Shown one piece after another: positions 16,162 through 25,052 of a stretch of 53,812 bases of DNA. The stretch covers positions 1 to 53,812 of the forward strand of contig NZ_FOGE01000028.1 in the NCBI RefSeq assembly GCF_900111125.1. The letters run 5' to 3'. The position numbers were made by a program, and so were the translations under genes. The notes under the pieces were generated by a model. The model was given only the letters and a program-made list of their open reading frames with translations, had not been told where the DNA came from and ran no database searches. Origin of the DNA: Sphingobium sp. YR768. GTDB taxonomy: Bacteria; Pseudomonadota; Alphaproteobacteria; Sphingomonadales; Sphingomonadaceae. Numbering within the stretch: the first letter of the stretch is position 1; every line of letters begins with the position of its first letter.

Positions 16162-16365
16162 TTACTTGGCAGCGGAGCTGTTACGCTCCGTCTGCAGGGT
16201 CTTGATCTGAGCGATCGACCGACGGACTTCCTTCACGCGGCTGGGCTTTTCCAGCTGGTTGGTGGCCGCCTGGAAGCGCAGATTGAACTGCTCACGCTTC
16301 AGGTTGTTGAGTTCGGTCGACAGTTCGTCGTCCGTCTTGGTCTTGAGGTCTGCAACGTTGGCCAC
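16162..16365 (-). CDS. rpmC: 50S ribosomal protein L29
   Basis: A 67-residue helical-hairpin protein with the family core 'ELNNLKREQFNLRFQAATNQ' and 'RRSIAQIKTLQTER'. L29 sits near the exit of the polypeptide tunnel beside L23 and contributes to the docking site for trigger factor and SRP. It starts three bases after the rplP stop. Confidence 0.96.
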   Translation of the reverse strand: MANVADLKTKTDDELSTELNNLKREQFNLRFQAATNQLEKPSRVKEVRRSIAQIKTLQTERNSSAAK

Positions 16366-16368
16366 AGC

Positions 16369-16800
16369 TTAACCCTCCAGGTGCGAGGTGTCGCCGAGGC
16401 GGGCAACGACCTTCGTCTTGATGGGCAGCTTCATCGCGGCGCGCGAGAAGGCCTCTGCTGCGAGCGGACCGGGCACGCCGTCCAGTTCGAACAGGATGCG
16501 GCCCGGCTTGACGCGAGCAGCCCAATATTCGACCGAACCCTTACCCTTACCCTGACGGACTTCGGCAGGCTTCTTGGAAACCGGCACGTCGGGGAATACG
16601 CGGATCCACAGACGACCCTGACGGCGAAGGTGACGCTGGATCGCGCGGCGAGCCGCTTCGATCTGACGTGCGGTGACGCGCTCGGGTTCCATGGCCTTGA
16701 GGCCGTAGGCGCCGAAATTCAAAGCCGAACCGCCCTTGGCGTCGCCCTTGATCCGGCCCTTGAAGGCCTTGCGGAACTTCATTTTCTTCGGTTGCAGCAT
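16369..16800 (-). CDS. rplP: 50S ribosomal protein L16
   Basis: A 143-residue protein starting MLQPKKMKFRKAFKGRIKG, with 'RIFPDVPVSKKPAEVRQGKG' and 'PGRILFELDGVP'. L16 helps position aminoacyl-tRNA near the peptidyl transferase centre. It follows rpsC after 21 bases and precedes rpmC by three. Confidence 0.97.
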   Translation of the reverse strand: MLQPKKMKFRKAFKGRIKGDAKGGSALNFGAYGLKAMEPERVTARQIEAARRAIQRHLRRQGRLWIRVFPDVPVSKKPAEVRQGKGKGSVEYWAARVKPGRILFELDGVPGPLAAEAFSRAAMKLPIKTKVVARLGDTSHLEG

Positions 16801-16821
16801 GACGCTATTACCTTCTTATTC

Positions 16822-17517
16822 TCAGCGCGCCGGGCGCACGCCGGAGGTCTGAGCCTCCAGCATCAGCCGGTCGGTGGCGAACGGATCATGGCCGAGAATC
16901 TCGCCCTTGAAGATCCAGACCTTGATGCCGCAAACGCCATAGGCGGTGTGCGCCGTGGCTTCGGCATAGTCGACGTTCGCACGCAGCGTGTGCAGCGGAA
17001 CGCGGCCTTCGCGATACCATTCGACGCGCGCGATCTCTGCGCCGCCCAAACGGCCGCCACAGGTGATCTTGATGCCTTCGGCACCCAGACGGAGAGCCGA
17101 CTGCACCGCACGCTTCATGGCGCGACGGAAAGCCACGCGGCGTTCCAGCTGATCGGCGATGCCCTGTGCGACGAGCTTCGAGTCGATTTCCGGCTTGCGG
17201 ATTTCGACGATGTTCAGCGACACGTCGGACGAGGTCAGGCTGCCCAGCTTCTTGCGCAGCTTTTCAATGTCCGCACCCTTCTTGCCGATGATGACACCGG
17301 GACGGGCAGCGTAGATCGACACGCGGCACAGCTTGGCCGGACGCTCGATCACGACCTTGGAGATCGCGGCCTGCGGCAGGTTCTTCATGATGAACTGGCG
17401 GATCTTGAGATCTTCCAGCAGAAGACGACCATAATCCTGGCCTTCCGCAAACCAGCGGCTGTCCCAGGTGCGGTTGATCTGCAGACGCAGACCGATCGGA
17501 TTGCTCTTGTGACCCAT
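16822..17517 (-). CDS. rpsC: 30S ribosomal protein S3
   Basis: A 231-residue protein starting MGHKSNPIGLRLQINRTWDS. It contains the KH domain with the GxxG-like 'PGVIIGKKGADIEKLRKKL' and the conserved 'VPLHTLRANVDYA' C-terminal domain. S3 lines the mRNA entry channel and takes part in mRNA unwinding. The start is fixed by the conserved N-terminus, four bases after the rplV stop. Confidence 0.97.
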   Translation of the reverse strand: MGHKSNPIGLRLQINRTWDSRWFAEGQDYGRLLLEDLKIRQFIMKNLPQAAISKVVIERPAKLCRVSIYAARPGVIIGKKGADIEKLRKKLGSLTSSDVSLNIVEIRKPEIDSKLVAQGIADQLERRVAFRRAMKRAVQSALRLGAEGIKITCGGRLGGAEIARVEWYREGRVPLHTLRANVDYAEATAHTAYGVCGIKVWIFKGEILGHDPFATDRLMLEAQTSGVRPAR

Positions 17518-17521
17518 GTGC

Positions 17522-17908
17522 TTACGCCTCCGCCTCTTCGCCAGCTTCACGCACGACAATGCGCACGCGGCTGAAGGGCTTCAGGATCCGGGTCGACTTG
17601 CCGCGGCCGCGAGCGTGGAAGCGCTTCAGGGTGAAGCTCTTGCCCACCGATGCTTCCGCGACGACCAGAGCGTCGACGTCCAGATTGTGGTTGTTTTCCG
17701 CATTGGCGATGGCCGAAGCCAGCACCTTGCGCACGTCGACGGCCATCGCCTTCTTCGAGAAGGCGAGGATGTTCAGCGCGTCCTCGACCTTGCGGCCGCG
17801 GATGAGCGTGGCGACCAGGTTCAGCTTCTGGGCCGAACCACGGATCTGCGTGCCAACGGCCAGCGCCTCATTGTCGGCGACGCGACGGGGAGCCTTTTCC
17901 TTGCTCAT
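17522..17908 (-). CDS. rplV: 50S ribosomal protein L22
   Basis: A 128-residue protein. The first 14 residues (MSKEKAPRRVADNE) are a short extension before the conserved core 'SAQKLNLVATLIRGRKVEDALNIL'. The beta-hairpin that reaches into the exit tunnel is in 'KRFHARGRGKSTRILKPFS'. The hairpin has no obvious change at macrolide-resistance positions, though this was judged by eye. Its start overlaps the rpsS stop by one base. Confidence 0.96.
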   Translation of the reverse strand: MSKEKAPRRVADNEALAVGTQIRGSAQKLNLVATLIRGRKVEDALNILAFSKKAMAVDVRKVLASAIANAENNHNLDVDALVVAEASVGKSFTLKRFHARGRGKSTRILKPFSRVRIVVREAGEEAEA

Positions 17909-18186
17909 TAGCGCTTGCCCTTCTTGTCGGCAGCGTGACCGGGGAAGTAGCGGGTCGGAGCGAATTCGCCCAGCTTGTGACCCACCATTTCCTCGTTCAC
18001 GACAACCGGAACATGCTTGCGGCCATTATAGACGTTGAACGTCAGGCCAACGAACTGCGGCAGGATCGTCGAACGGCGCGACCAGGTCTTGATCGGACCG
18101 GTACGGCCATTGGCGTCCTGCGCCGTTTCCGCCTTCTTCAGAAGGCTGAGGTCCACGAAAGGACCTTTCCAGACGGAACGAGCCAT
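17908..18186 (-). CDS. rpsS: 30S ribosomal protein S19
   Basis: A 92-residue protein, normal length, starting MARSVWKGPFVDLSLLKKAE, with 'TWSRRSTILPQFVGLTFNVY' and 'GHKLGEFAPTRYFPGH'. It lies in the 30S head together with S13, whose gene is in the detached alpha operon at 48559. It is five bases after rplB and overlaps rplV by one base. Confidence 0.97.
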   Translation of the reverse strand: MARSVWKGPFVDLSLLKKAETAQDANGRTGPIKTWSRRSTILPQFVGLTFNVYNGRKHVPVVVNEEMVGHKLGEFAPTRYFPGHAADKKGKR

Positions 18187-18191
18187 CTCGC

Positions 18192-19028
18192 TTACCTCTT
18201 CTTCTTCGCGTGGCGGCTACGGATGATGAACTTGTCCGTCGCCTTGTTGTGGCGGGTGCGTGCACCCTTGGTCGGCTTGCCCCAGGGCGTGACCGGATGA
18301 CGGCCGCCCGAGGTCCGGCCTTCACCACCGCCATGCGGGTGATCGACCGGGTTCTTGGCAACACCGCGGGTCAGAGGGCGAATGCCGTTCCAACGGTTGC
18401 GGCCTGCCTTGGCAAGGTTGGTGTTGCCATTGTCCGGGTTGCTGACGGCGCCGATGGTGCCCATGCAGTCCGAACGGATATAGCGCTGTTCGCCCGAAGA
18501 CAGACGCACCATCACCATGCCGCGATCACGACCGACCAGCTGGGCATAGGTGCCCGCCGAACGGCAGAGCTGACCGCCCTTGCCCGGCTTCATTTCGATG
18601 TTGTGGATGATCGTGCCGACCGGCATCTGACCCAGTTCCATCGCGTTGCCCGGCTTCACGTCGGTCTTCTTGCCCGCGATGATCTTGTCACCGGGAGCCA
18701 GACGCTGCGGCGCCAGAACATAGGTCTGCGTGCCGTCGGGATAGTTGACCAGCGCAATGAAGGCGGTGCGGTTGGGGTCATATTCCAGACGCTCGACCGT
18801 ACCTTCGACATCCCACAAGCGACGCTTGAAGTCGATGATACGATAGCGCTGCTTATGACCGCCACCGATACCACGCGAGGTCACATGACCCTTGTTGTTA
18901 CGGCCGCCAGTCTTGTGCTTGCCTTCGGTCAGCGCCTTGACGGGCTTACCCTTGTGCAGGCTCGACTTGTCGACCAGGATCAGGCCACGACGGGCCGGGC
19001 TGGTCGGGTTATAATGCTTAAGAGCCAT
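18192..19028 (-). CDS. rplB: 50S ribosomal protein L2
   Basis: A 278-residue protein starting 'MALKHYNPTSPARRGLILV'. It has the conserved C-terminal motif NPVDHPHGGGEGR, whose histidine is near the peptidyl transferase centre. L2 is a primary 23S rRNA-binding protein needed for subunit association. One base after rplW and five before rpsS. Confidence 0.98.
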   Translation of the reverse strand: MALKHYNPTSPARRGLILVDKSSLHKGKPVKALTEGKHKTGGRNNKGHVTSRGIGGGHKQRYRIIDFKRRLWDVEGTVERLEYDPNRTAFIALVNYPDGTQTYVLAPQRLAPGDKIIAGKKTDVKPGNAMELGQMPVGTIIHNIEMKPGKGGQLCRSAGTYAQLVGRDRGMVMVRLSSGEQRYIRSDCMGTIGAVSNPDNGNTNLAKAGRNRWNGIRPLTRGVAKNPVDHPHGGGEGRTSGGRHPVTPWGKPTKGARTRHNKATDKFIIRSRHAKKKR

Positions 19029-19029
19029 C

Positions 19030-19347
19030 TTAACGGACTCCCTCGGTGATATCGATCGACTGGCCTTCGGCCAGGCGGACGATCGCCTTCTTCACGTCCG
19101 AACGCGTGTAGGGCTTGCCCTTCCAGCGCTTCGTCTTGCCCTTGGTCACCAGCGTGTTCACGCTCTTGACTTCGACGCCCCAGATCGCCTCGACAGCGGC
19201 CTTGATCTCCGGCTTCGTGGCATCGCCAGCGACCTTGAAGACCACGGCGTTGTTCTCGGAGAGAAGGGTCGACTTCTCGGTGATGTGCGGGGCGACAACG
19301 ACGTCATAATGACGGTTGGCGACAGCCGCGGCTTCTTTCTTAGCCAT
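19030..19347 (-). CDS. rplW: 50S ribosomal protein L23
   Basis: A 105-residue protein with the core 'RHYDVVVAPHITEKSTLLSE' and 'VEAIWGVEVKSVNTLVTKGK'. L23 is the docking point at the tunnel exit for trigger factor and SRP. Its first eight bases overlap the end of rplD, suggesting coupled translation. Confidence 0.96.
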   Translation of the reverse strand: MAKKEAAAVANRHYDVVVAPHITEKSTLLSENNAVVFKVAGDATKPEIKAAVEAIWGVEVKSVNTLVTKGKTKRWKGKPYTRSDVKKAIVRLAEGQSIDITEGVR

Positions 19348-19963
19348 TGAAACGGGCCTCCAGCTTTTCGACCGCGGCGCGGGTGAGCACCAGCGAGTCG
19401 GCCTTCAGGATGTCATAGACATTGGCGCCAACGGCAGGGAGCAGGTCCACACCGATGATGTTCGCCGAAGCCTTTGCGAAGCTGATGTTCACGGCGTCGC
19501 CGTCGATGAACAGCACCTTGGTCAGGTTCAGCTTGGCCAGGTTGGCGACCAGCGCCTTGGTCTTGCCTTCGGCAACATCCAGGCTGTCGATGATCGTCAG
19601 CGTTCCCGCCTTGACCTTCGACGACAGCGCCATCTTCAGACCCAGCGCGCGAACCTTCTTGTTCAGCGAGGGGTTGAAGTCACGAACGCGGGCACCGTGG
19701 GCCTTACCACCACCGATGAACACCGGCGCACGGCGATCGCCGTGACGGGCGGTACCGCCGCCCTTCTGGCGACCGAACTTCTTGCCGGTGCGAGCGACAT
19801 CGCTACGCTCACGGGTGCCGCGGGCGGTGCCGCGACGCTTCTCGAGCTGCCAGGTGACGACGCGGTGCAGAATGTCGGCGCGCGGTTCAAGACCGAATAC
19901 GTCGTCATTCAGCTCCAGTTCGCCGGCGGCCTGCGCGTCGAGGGTCTGTACATTGACCTTCAT
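19340..19963 (-). CDS. rplD: 50S ribosomal protein L4
   Basis: A 207-residue protein starting MKVNVQTLDAQAAGELEL. The tunnel-lining loop is 'TGKKFGRQKGGGTARHGDRR'. In E. coli, L4 also regulates its own S10 operon by binding a leader upstream of rpsJ. Here the longest structured spacer lies instead between rpsJ and rplC. It starts three bases after rplC and overlaps rplW. Confidence 0.97.
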   Translation of the reverse strand: MKVNVQTLDAQAAGELELNDDVFGLEPRADILHRVVTWQLEKRRGTARGTRERSDVARTGKKFGRQKGGGTARHGDRRAPVFIGGGKAHGARVRDFNPSLNKKVRALGLKMALSSKVKAGTLTIIDSLDVAEGKTKALVANLAKLNLTKVLFIDGDAVNISFAKASANIIGVDLLPAVGANVYDILKADSLVLTRAAVEKLEARFNG

Positions 19964-19966
19964 GGT

Positions 19967-20716
19967 TTAGCCCTCCTGGCCTTCGGTCGCTTCGGGAGCG
20001 GCTGCTTCAGCAGGCGTCTCCGCAGCGGTGTTGCTGTTAGCGGCAGCCTTGAGGCTGGCGGGATACGGCACGTCGGCAGGACGCTTCACCTTGACGGCGT
20101 CGCTGACGGTCAGCCAGGTGCCCTTGGCGCCCGGAACCGAGCCCTTGACGAACAGCAGGCCACGCTCGACGTCCGTGCGGACGATTTCGAGGTTCTGCTG
20201 AGTCCGCTCACGGTCACCCATGTGGCCGGCCATCTTCTTGTTCTTGAAGACGCGACCCGGATCCTGACGGTTACCCGTCGAACCATGGGCACGATGGCTG
20301 ATCGACACACCGTGGGTGGCGCGCATACCGCCGAAGCCCCAACGCTTCATAGCGCCGGCAAAGCCCTTACCCTGGGTGTGACCAGCGACATCGACCAGCT
20401 GACCGGCGATGAAGTGATCGGCCGCGATTTCGGCGCCGACATCGAGGAGCGCGTCCTCGGCGACACGGAATTCGACCAGACGCGCCTTCGGCTCCACTTC
20501 CGCCTTGGCGAAGTGACCGCGCTGCGGCTTGGCGACATTCTTGACCTTCGCGACGCCCGCACCGAGCTGAACCGCGACGTAGCCGTCACGATCAACTTCC
20601 TTGCGAGCCACGACCTGATTGCCCTCGAGGGCAAGAACCGTAACAGGAATATGACGTCCGTCCTCTTGGAACAGACGGGTCATCCCGACTTTCTTAGCGA
20701 TCACGCCTGTGCGCAT
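19967..20716 (-). CDS. rplC: 50S ribosomal protein L3 with acidic C-terminal tail
   Basis: A 249-residue protein starting MRTGVIAKKVGMTRLFQEDG; E. coli L3 has 209. The conserved 'KGFAGAMKRWGFGGMRATHG' region and the RNA-binding 'HRAHGSTGNRQDPGRVFKNK' are intact. The last 35 residues are an Ala/Glu/Pro-rich tail (TAAETPAEAAAPEATEGQEG), an extension common in alphaproteobacteria. ATG 20716 is preferred over the preceding in-frame GTG because the GGGAG site is nine bases away and the N-terminus matches the family. It is separated from rpsJ by 273 bases. Confidence 0.96.
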   Translation of the reverse strand: MRTGVIAKKVGMTRLFQEDGRHIPVTVLALEGNQVVARKEVDRDGYVAVQLGAGVAKVKNVAKPQRGHFAKAEVEPKARLVEFRVAEDALLDVGAEIAADHFIAGQLVDVAGHTQGKGFAGAMKRWGFGGMRATHGVSISHRAHGSTGNRQDPGRVFKNKKMAGHMGDRERTQQNLEIVRTDVERGLLFVKGSVPGAKGTWLTVSDAVKVKRPADVPYPASLKAAANSNTAAETPAEAAAPEATEGQEG

Positions 20717-20765
20717 CACTTGTTACTCCCATAGAGGCCCGCCTTAGCAGCGGGCGTATCCAACG

Positions 20766-20795
20766 AAAAAACCGCTCAGCATCTCTGCTTCGCGG
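20766..20795 (-). terminator. Terminator-like hairpin before rplC
   Basis: On the minus strand, CCGC (20795-20792) and GCGG (20775-20772) pair around a smaller GCA/TGC stem, and a run of six T's follows at 20771-20766. It lies about 50 bases ahead of the rplC start, inside the rpsJ-rplC spacer. The stem is short, so full termination is uncertain; it could be an attenuator. Confidence 0.45.
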
Positions 20796-20989
20796 CCCAA
20801 CCCAAATTACAGATCACCCCGTCCGGGTTAGATGCCGATCCCTCTCGGGAAAGGCGACGGGGGACCAGGACCACGCGCCTTGTCCGGTTCACCGGATGGC
20901 CGTGCGGTATCCCTTGTGTCGTTTGAGCTTCCAGTTCCCCAGAATGCCCGATACCCTGCCCACCTTTTGGAGAGCAGGGACTTGCCGGC

Positions 20990-21298
20990 TTAGGCCAGCT
21001 TGATCTCGACGTTCACGCCGGCAGCCAGGTCCAGCTTCATCAGCGCGTCGACCGTCTGCGGCGTCGGCTGCACAATGTCAAGCATACGCTTGTAGGTGCG
21101 GACTTCGAACTGCTCGCGCGACTTCTTGTCGATGTGCGGACCACGGTTGACCGTGAATTTTTCGATGCGCGTCGGAAGAGGAATCGGACCGCGAATGAGG
21201 GCGCCAGTGCGGCGGGCGGTGTCGGCGATGTCGCCGGTCGCCTGATCGAGCACGCGATGATCGAACGCCTTGAGGCGAATGCGGATGTTGCTGTCCAT
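20990..21298 (-). CDS. rpsJ: 30S ribosomal protein S10
   Basis: A 102-residue protein, normal length, starting MDSNIRIRLKAFDHRVLDQA, with 'GPIPLPTRIEKFTVNRGPHI' and ending 'GVNVEIKLA'. S10 sits in the 30S head and also joins NusB in transcription antitermination. A tuf terminator lies upstream, so S10 probably has its own promoter in the 164 bases before it. A 273-base spacer follows before rplC. Confidence 0.97.
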   Translation of the reverse strand: MDSNIRIRLKAFDHRVLDQATGDIADTARRTGALIRGPIPLPTRIEKFTVNRGPHIDKKSREQFEVRTYKRMLDIVQPTPQTVDALMKLDLAAGVNVEIKLA

Positions 21299-21449
21299 AG
21301 TTCCTGTACCGATGCGAAAGAGCCAAAAACCGGAGCATTTTCAGAAATCAGCCGGAGCAGCCAATGACTTGTGAAAATGCGCCACAAAAAATATCCGCCC
21401 CGCAAACTGCCCTTCTAGCTCATTCGAGCCGGAGAAAGGCGATCCGGGG

Positions 21450-21494
21450 CGGTTAAAAACTTCAGCGGCGCGAATCAGGCGATTCGCGCCGCTG
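21450..21494 (-). terminator. Intrinsic terminator after tuf
   Basis: A 14-base-pair GC-rich stem (21463-21476 with 21481-21494, loop AGGC) is followed on the minus strand by GAAGTTTTTAACC. It starts ten bases past the tuf stop. It separates the str operon from the S10 operon. Confidence 0.85.
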
Positions 21495-21504
21495 CGGTCC
21501 TATA

Positions 21505-22695
21505 TTACTTCGAGATCGTGCCGACAACCCCTGCGCCGACGGTACGACCGCCTTCACGGATTGCGAAGCGCAGACCAGCGTCCATAGCGATCGGAGCGAT
21601 CAGCTTCACGCCGAGCTTCACATTGTCGCCAGGCATAACCATCTCGGTGCCTTCCGGCAGGATGACTTCGCCGGTGACGTCCGTGGTACGGAAGTAGAAC
21701 TGCGGACGATAGTTCGCGAAGAACGGGGTGTGACGGCCGCCTTCTTCCTTCGACAGGACATACACTTCCGCGTCGAATTCGGTGTGCGGGGTGATGGTGC
21801 CGGGCTTCGCCAGAACCTGACCACGCTCAACTTCTTCACGCTTCGTGCCACGCACCAGGGCGCCGATGTTGTCGCCTGCACGACCTTCGTCGAGCAGCTT
21901 GCGGAACATTTCCACGCCGGTCACGGTGGTCTTGGCGGTGTTCTTCAGGCCGACGATTTCGACTTCTTCACCAACCTTGATGATGCCGGTTTCGACGCGG
22001 CCGGTCACAACCGTACCACGACCCGAGATCGAGAACACGTCTTCGATCGGCATCAGGAAGGGCTTGTCGATCGGACGCTCGGGCTGCGGGATCCAGCTGT
22101 CGACAGCGGCCATCAGCTTCAGAACGGCGTCGTGGCCGATTTCCGGGGTCTTGTCCTGGAGAGCGGCAACAGCCGAACCCGGGATGACAGGGATGTTGTC
22201 GCCGTCGAAATCGTAGCTGCTGAGCAGTTCACGGATTTCCAGCTCGACCAGCTCGAGGATTTCGGCGTCGTCGACCAGGTCGACCTTGTTCATGAACACG
22301 ACAAGCTGCGGAACGCCGACCTGACGGGCGAGCAGGATGTGCTCACGGGTCTGGGGCATCGGACCGTCGGTGGCCGAAACGACGAGGATCGCGCCGTCCA
22401 TCTGGGCCGCACCGGTGATCATGTTCTTCACATAGTCAGCGTGACCCGGGCAGTCGACGTGCGCATAGTGACGGGCTTCGGTTTCATATTCGACGTGGGC
22501 GGTCGAAATGGTGATGCCGCGCTCGCGCTCTTCGGGAGCCTTGTCGATGTTGTCGTACGAGGTGAAGGTCGCGCCGCCGGTTTCGGCCAGCACCTTGGTG
22601 ATCGCTGCGGTCAGCGAGGTCTTGCCATGGTCGACGTGACCGATGGTGCCGATGTTGCAGTGCGGCTTGTTCCGCTCAAACTTAGCCTTAGCCAT
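21505..22695 (-). CDS. tuf: Elongation factor Tu
   Basis: A 396-residue GTPase that carries aminoacyl-tRNA to the ribosome. G1 is GHVDHGKTSLTAAIT (residues 17-31), G3 DCPGHADYV, G4 NKVDLVDD. The full three-domain length is present, and the tail is 'REGGRTVGAGVVGTISK'. Only this copy lies in the window; many alphaproteobacteria have a second elsewhere. It ends the str operon, with a strong terminator at 21450-21494. Confidence 0.98.
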   Translation of the reverse strand: MAKAKFERNKPHCNIGTIGHVDHGKTSLTAAITKVLAETGGATFTSYDNIDKAPEERERGITISTAHVEYETEARHYAHVDCPGHADYVKNMITGAAQMDGAILVVSATDGPMPQTREHILLARQVGVPQLVVFMNKVDLVDDAEILELVELEIRELLSSYDFDGDNIPVIPGSAVAALQDKTPEIGHDAVLKLMAAVDSWIPQPERPIDKPFLMPIEDVFSISGRGTVVTGRVETGIIKVGEEVEIVGLKNTAKTTVTGVEMFRKLLDEGRAGDNIGALVRGTKREEVERGQVLAKPGTITPHTEFDAEVYVLSKEEGGRHTPFFANYRPQFYFRTTDVTGEVILPEGTEMVMPGDNVKLGVKLIAPIAMDAGLRFAIREGGRTVGAGVVGTISK

Positions 22696-22797
22696 TTTAT
22701 CCTACCTTCTAATCAAAATCAGCTTGGGTCTGACCGCTCGGCCGCGCCTCGCGAAGGCGCGTCCATAGCAGCAAATTTACAGATTACCAGCCCCTAA

Positions 22798-22819
22798 CCG
22801 AGCCGTTTGCACGGCTCGG
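22798..22819 (-). terminator. Hairpin in the fusA-tuf spacer
   Basis: A nine-base-pair stem (CCGAGCCGT at 22798-22806 with ACGGCTCGG at 22811-22819) has a TTGC/GCAA tetraloop and begins 14 bases after the fusA stop. There is no real T-tract, so it may be a processing site or partial terminator that sets the tuf:fusA ratio. Confidence 0.5.
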
Positions 22820-22832
22820 CCCGGGAAAGTCA

Positions 22833-24926
22833 TCAGGCCATCTTCGCCTTGACTTCATCCGCCACATTCTGCGGCACTTCGTCATAATGCGAGAAGGTCA
22901 TCGAGTAGTTCGCGCGGCCCTGGGTGAAGGAACGCAGCGAGTTCACATAACCGAACATGTTGGCCAGCGGCACCATGGCCTCGACGATCTGCGCGTTGCC
23001 GCGCGTGTCGGTGCCCTGAATCTGACCGCGACGGCTGTTCATGTCGCCGATGACGTCGCCCAGATATTCTTCCGGGGTGACGACTTCGACCTTCATGACC
23101 GGCTCCAGCAGGGTGATGCCCGCCTTCTGCGCCGCTTCACGCATCGCTGCGCGACCGGTGATTTCGAAAGCCAGCGCCGACGAGTCGACGTCATGATAGG
23201 CGCCGTCATAGAGGTTGATTTCGAAATCGATGATCGGGAAGCCGATCAGCGAGCCGGTGGCCGCCGTTTCGCGCATACCCTTTTCAATGGCGGGGATATA
23301 TTCCTTGGGAATATTACCGCCCTTGATTTCATCCTTGAAGATGATGCCGGCGCCGCGTTCGCCCGGCGTCAGCTTCACCTTGATGCGGCCGAACTGGCCG
23401 GTGCCGCCCGACTGCTTCTTGTGCGTGTAGTCGACGTCGACGGCCTTCTTGAGATATTCGCGATAGGCCACCTGCGGCGCACCGACATTCGCCTCGACCT
23501 TGAACTCGCGCTTCATGCGGTCGACCAGAATTTCGAGGTGAAGTTCGCCCATGCCCTTGATGATGGTCTGGCCCGATTCGTGATCGGTCGAGACGCGGAA
23601 CGAGGGATCTTCGGCGGCCAGGCGGTTGAGCGCGACGCCCATCTTTTCCTGGTCGGCCTTGGTCTTGGGCTCCACCGACAGTTCGATGACCGGCTCGGGG
23701 AATTCCATCCGCTCCAGAATGATCGGCTGGCGCTCGGCGCACAGCGTATCACCGGTGGTGGTTTCCTTCATGCCGGCCAGCGCGACGATGTCGCCAGCAT
23801 AAGCCGCATCGATATCTTCACGGCTGTTCGCATGCATCAGCAGCATGCGGCCGATCTTTTCCTTCTTGTCCTTGACCGAGTTCAGATAGGTGCCCTTGGT
23901 CAGGGTGCCCGAATAGACGCGCAGGAAGGTCAGCGAGCCCACGAAGGGATCGTTCATGATCTTGAACGCCAGGCCCGAGAAGGGCGCATCGTCGGCGGTC
24001 GCACGGCTATCGGGCTGTTCGGTGTCGGGGTTGATGCCCTGCACGTCTTCGATGTCCAGCGGCGAAGGCAGATAGTCGACAACCGCGTCGAGCAGGGGCT
24101 GAACGCCCTTGTTCTTGAACGCGGAGCCGCACAGCACCGGCACGAACGACTGGTTCAGCGTACCCTTGCGGATCAGCGCCTTCAGCGTCGCGGTGTCGGG
24201 CAGATTGCCTTCCAGATAAGCTTCCATCGCCTCGTCGTCCTGCTCGACGGCAAGCTCGATCAGCTTTTCGCGATAGTCGGCAGCCTTGTCGGCCAAATCG
24301 TCCGGGATCGCTTCGTACGAGAATTCGGCGCCCAGATTCTCATCCTTCCAGATGATGGCGCGGTTCTCGACCAGATCGACCAGACCCTTGAAATCCGCTT
24401 CCGCGCCGATGGGCAGATAGAGGACAGCCGGGGTCGCGCCCAGGCGATCGATGATCGTCTGCACGCAATAATAGAAGTTGGCGCCGGTGCGGTCGAGCTT
24501 GTTGATGAAGCACATCCGCGGAACCTTGTACTTGTCCGCCTGGCGCCACACGGTTTCCGACTGCGGCTCAACGCCGGCAACGCCGTCGAACGCGGCAACC
24601 GCACCGTCGAGCACGCGCAGCGAGCGTTCGACTTCGATGGTGAAGTCGACGTGGCCGGGGGTGTCGATGATGTTCAGGCGATGCTCGGGGCCCTTGCCCT
24701 CAGCCGCCTTCCACACGCATGTCGTCGCAGCCGAGGTGATGGTGATACCACGCTCCTGCTCCTGCTCCATCCAGTCCATGGTCGCGGCGCCGTCATGGAC
24801 TTCGCCGATCTTGTAGGACTTGCCGGTGTAATAAAGGATACGCTCGGTCGTGGTGGTCTTGCCGGCGTCGATATGCGCCATGATACCGAAGTTACGATAA
24901 TGTTCGAGCGGATGGCTGCGGGCCAT
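22833..24926 (-). CDS. fusA: Elongation factor G
   Basis: A 697-residue translocase GTPase, normal length. G1 is AHIDAGKTTTTERILYYTG (about residues 17-35), G3 DTPGHVDFTIEVER, G4 NKLDRTGA. Domain IV carries the tip 'YTHKKQSGGTGQFGRIKV'. It catalyses translocation of mRNA and tRNA and, with RRF, ribosome recycling. A 162-base spacer with strong hairpins separates it from rpsG. Confidence 0.98.
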   Translation of the reverse strand: MARSHPLEHYRNFGIMAHIDAGKTTTTERILYYTGKSYKIGEVHDGAATMDWMEQEQERGITITSAATTCVWKAAEGKGPEHRLNIIDTPGHVDFTIEVERSLRVLDGAVAAFDGVAGVEPQSETVWRQADKYKVPRMCFINKLDRTGANFYYCVQTIIDRLGATPAVLYLPIGAEADFKGLVDLVENRAIIWKDENLGAEFSYEAIPDDLADKAADYREKLIELAVEQDDEAMEAYLEGNLPDTATLKALIRKGTLNQSFVPVLCGSAFKNKGVQPLLDAVVDYLPSPLDIEDVQGINPDTEQPDSRATADDAPFSGLAFKIMNDPFVGSLTFLRVYSGTLTKGTYLNSVKDKKEKIGRMLLMHANSREDIDAAYAGDIVALAGMKETTTGDTLCAERQPIILERMEFPEPVIELSVEPKTKADQEKMGVALNRLAAEDPSFRVSTDHESGQTIIKGMGELHLEILVDRMKREFKVEANVGAPQVAYREYLKKAVDVDYTHKKQSGGTGQFGRIKVKLTPGERGAGIIFKDEIKGGNIPKEYIPAIEKGMRETAATGSLIGFPIIDFEINLYDGAYHDVDSSALAFEITGRAAMREAAQKAGITLLEPVMKVEVVTPEEYLGDVIGDMNSRRGQIQGTDTRGNAQIVEAMVPLANMFGYVNSLRSFTQGRANYSMTFSHYDEVPQNVADEVKAKMA

Positions 24927-24998
24927 GATGCTTCTCCGTTGCCGGCGCGCCGGCGGTTGGGGATTCGTTAAATCTGCGCGTGGCCCCTAAACCAATCC

Positions 24999-25032
24999 GT
25001 TCGCCATGGGTAGCCACCCATGACGAACGGAC
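24999..25032 (-). promoter_or_regulatory. Stem-loop in the fusA leader
   Basis: CCGTTCG plus ATGGGT (24999-25014) pair with ACCCAT plus CGAACGG across a four-base loop, interrupted by one mismatch. It lies about 70 bases upstream of the fusA ATG, in the rpsG-fusA spacer. A smaller GC-rich stem with T's (25060-25075) directly follows rpsG. The role is inferred only. Confidence 0.45.
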
Positions 25033-25052
25033 CGATTTTGGAAACCAGATGA

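Noticed and set aside
15910..17574. A 554-codon open frame on the plus strand opposite rpsQ-rpsC
   Set aside because: It covers several well-supported r-protein genes in antisense and crosses their intergenic gaps; an artefact of composition.
22887..24971. A 694-codon open frame on the plus strand opposite fusA
   Set aside because: High GC with biased codons in the real gene leaves the reverse frame open; the sequence has no recognisable domain.
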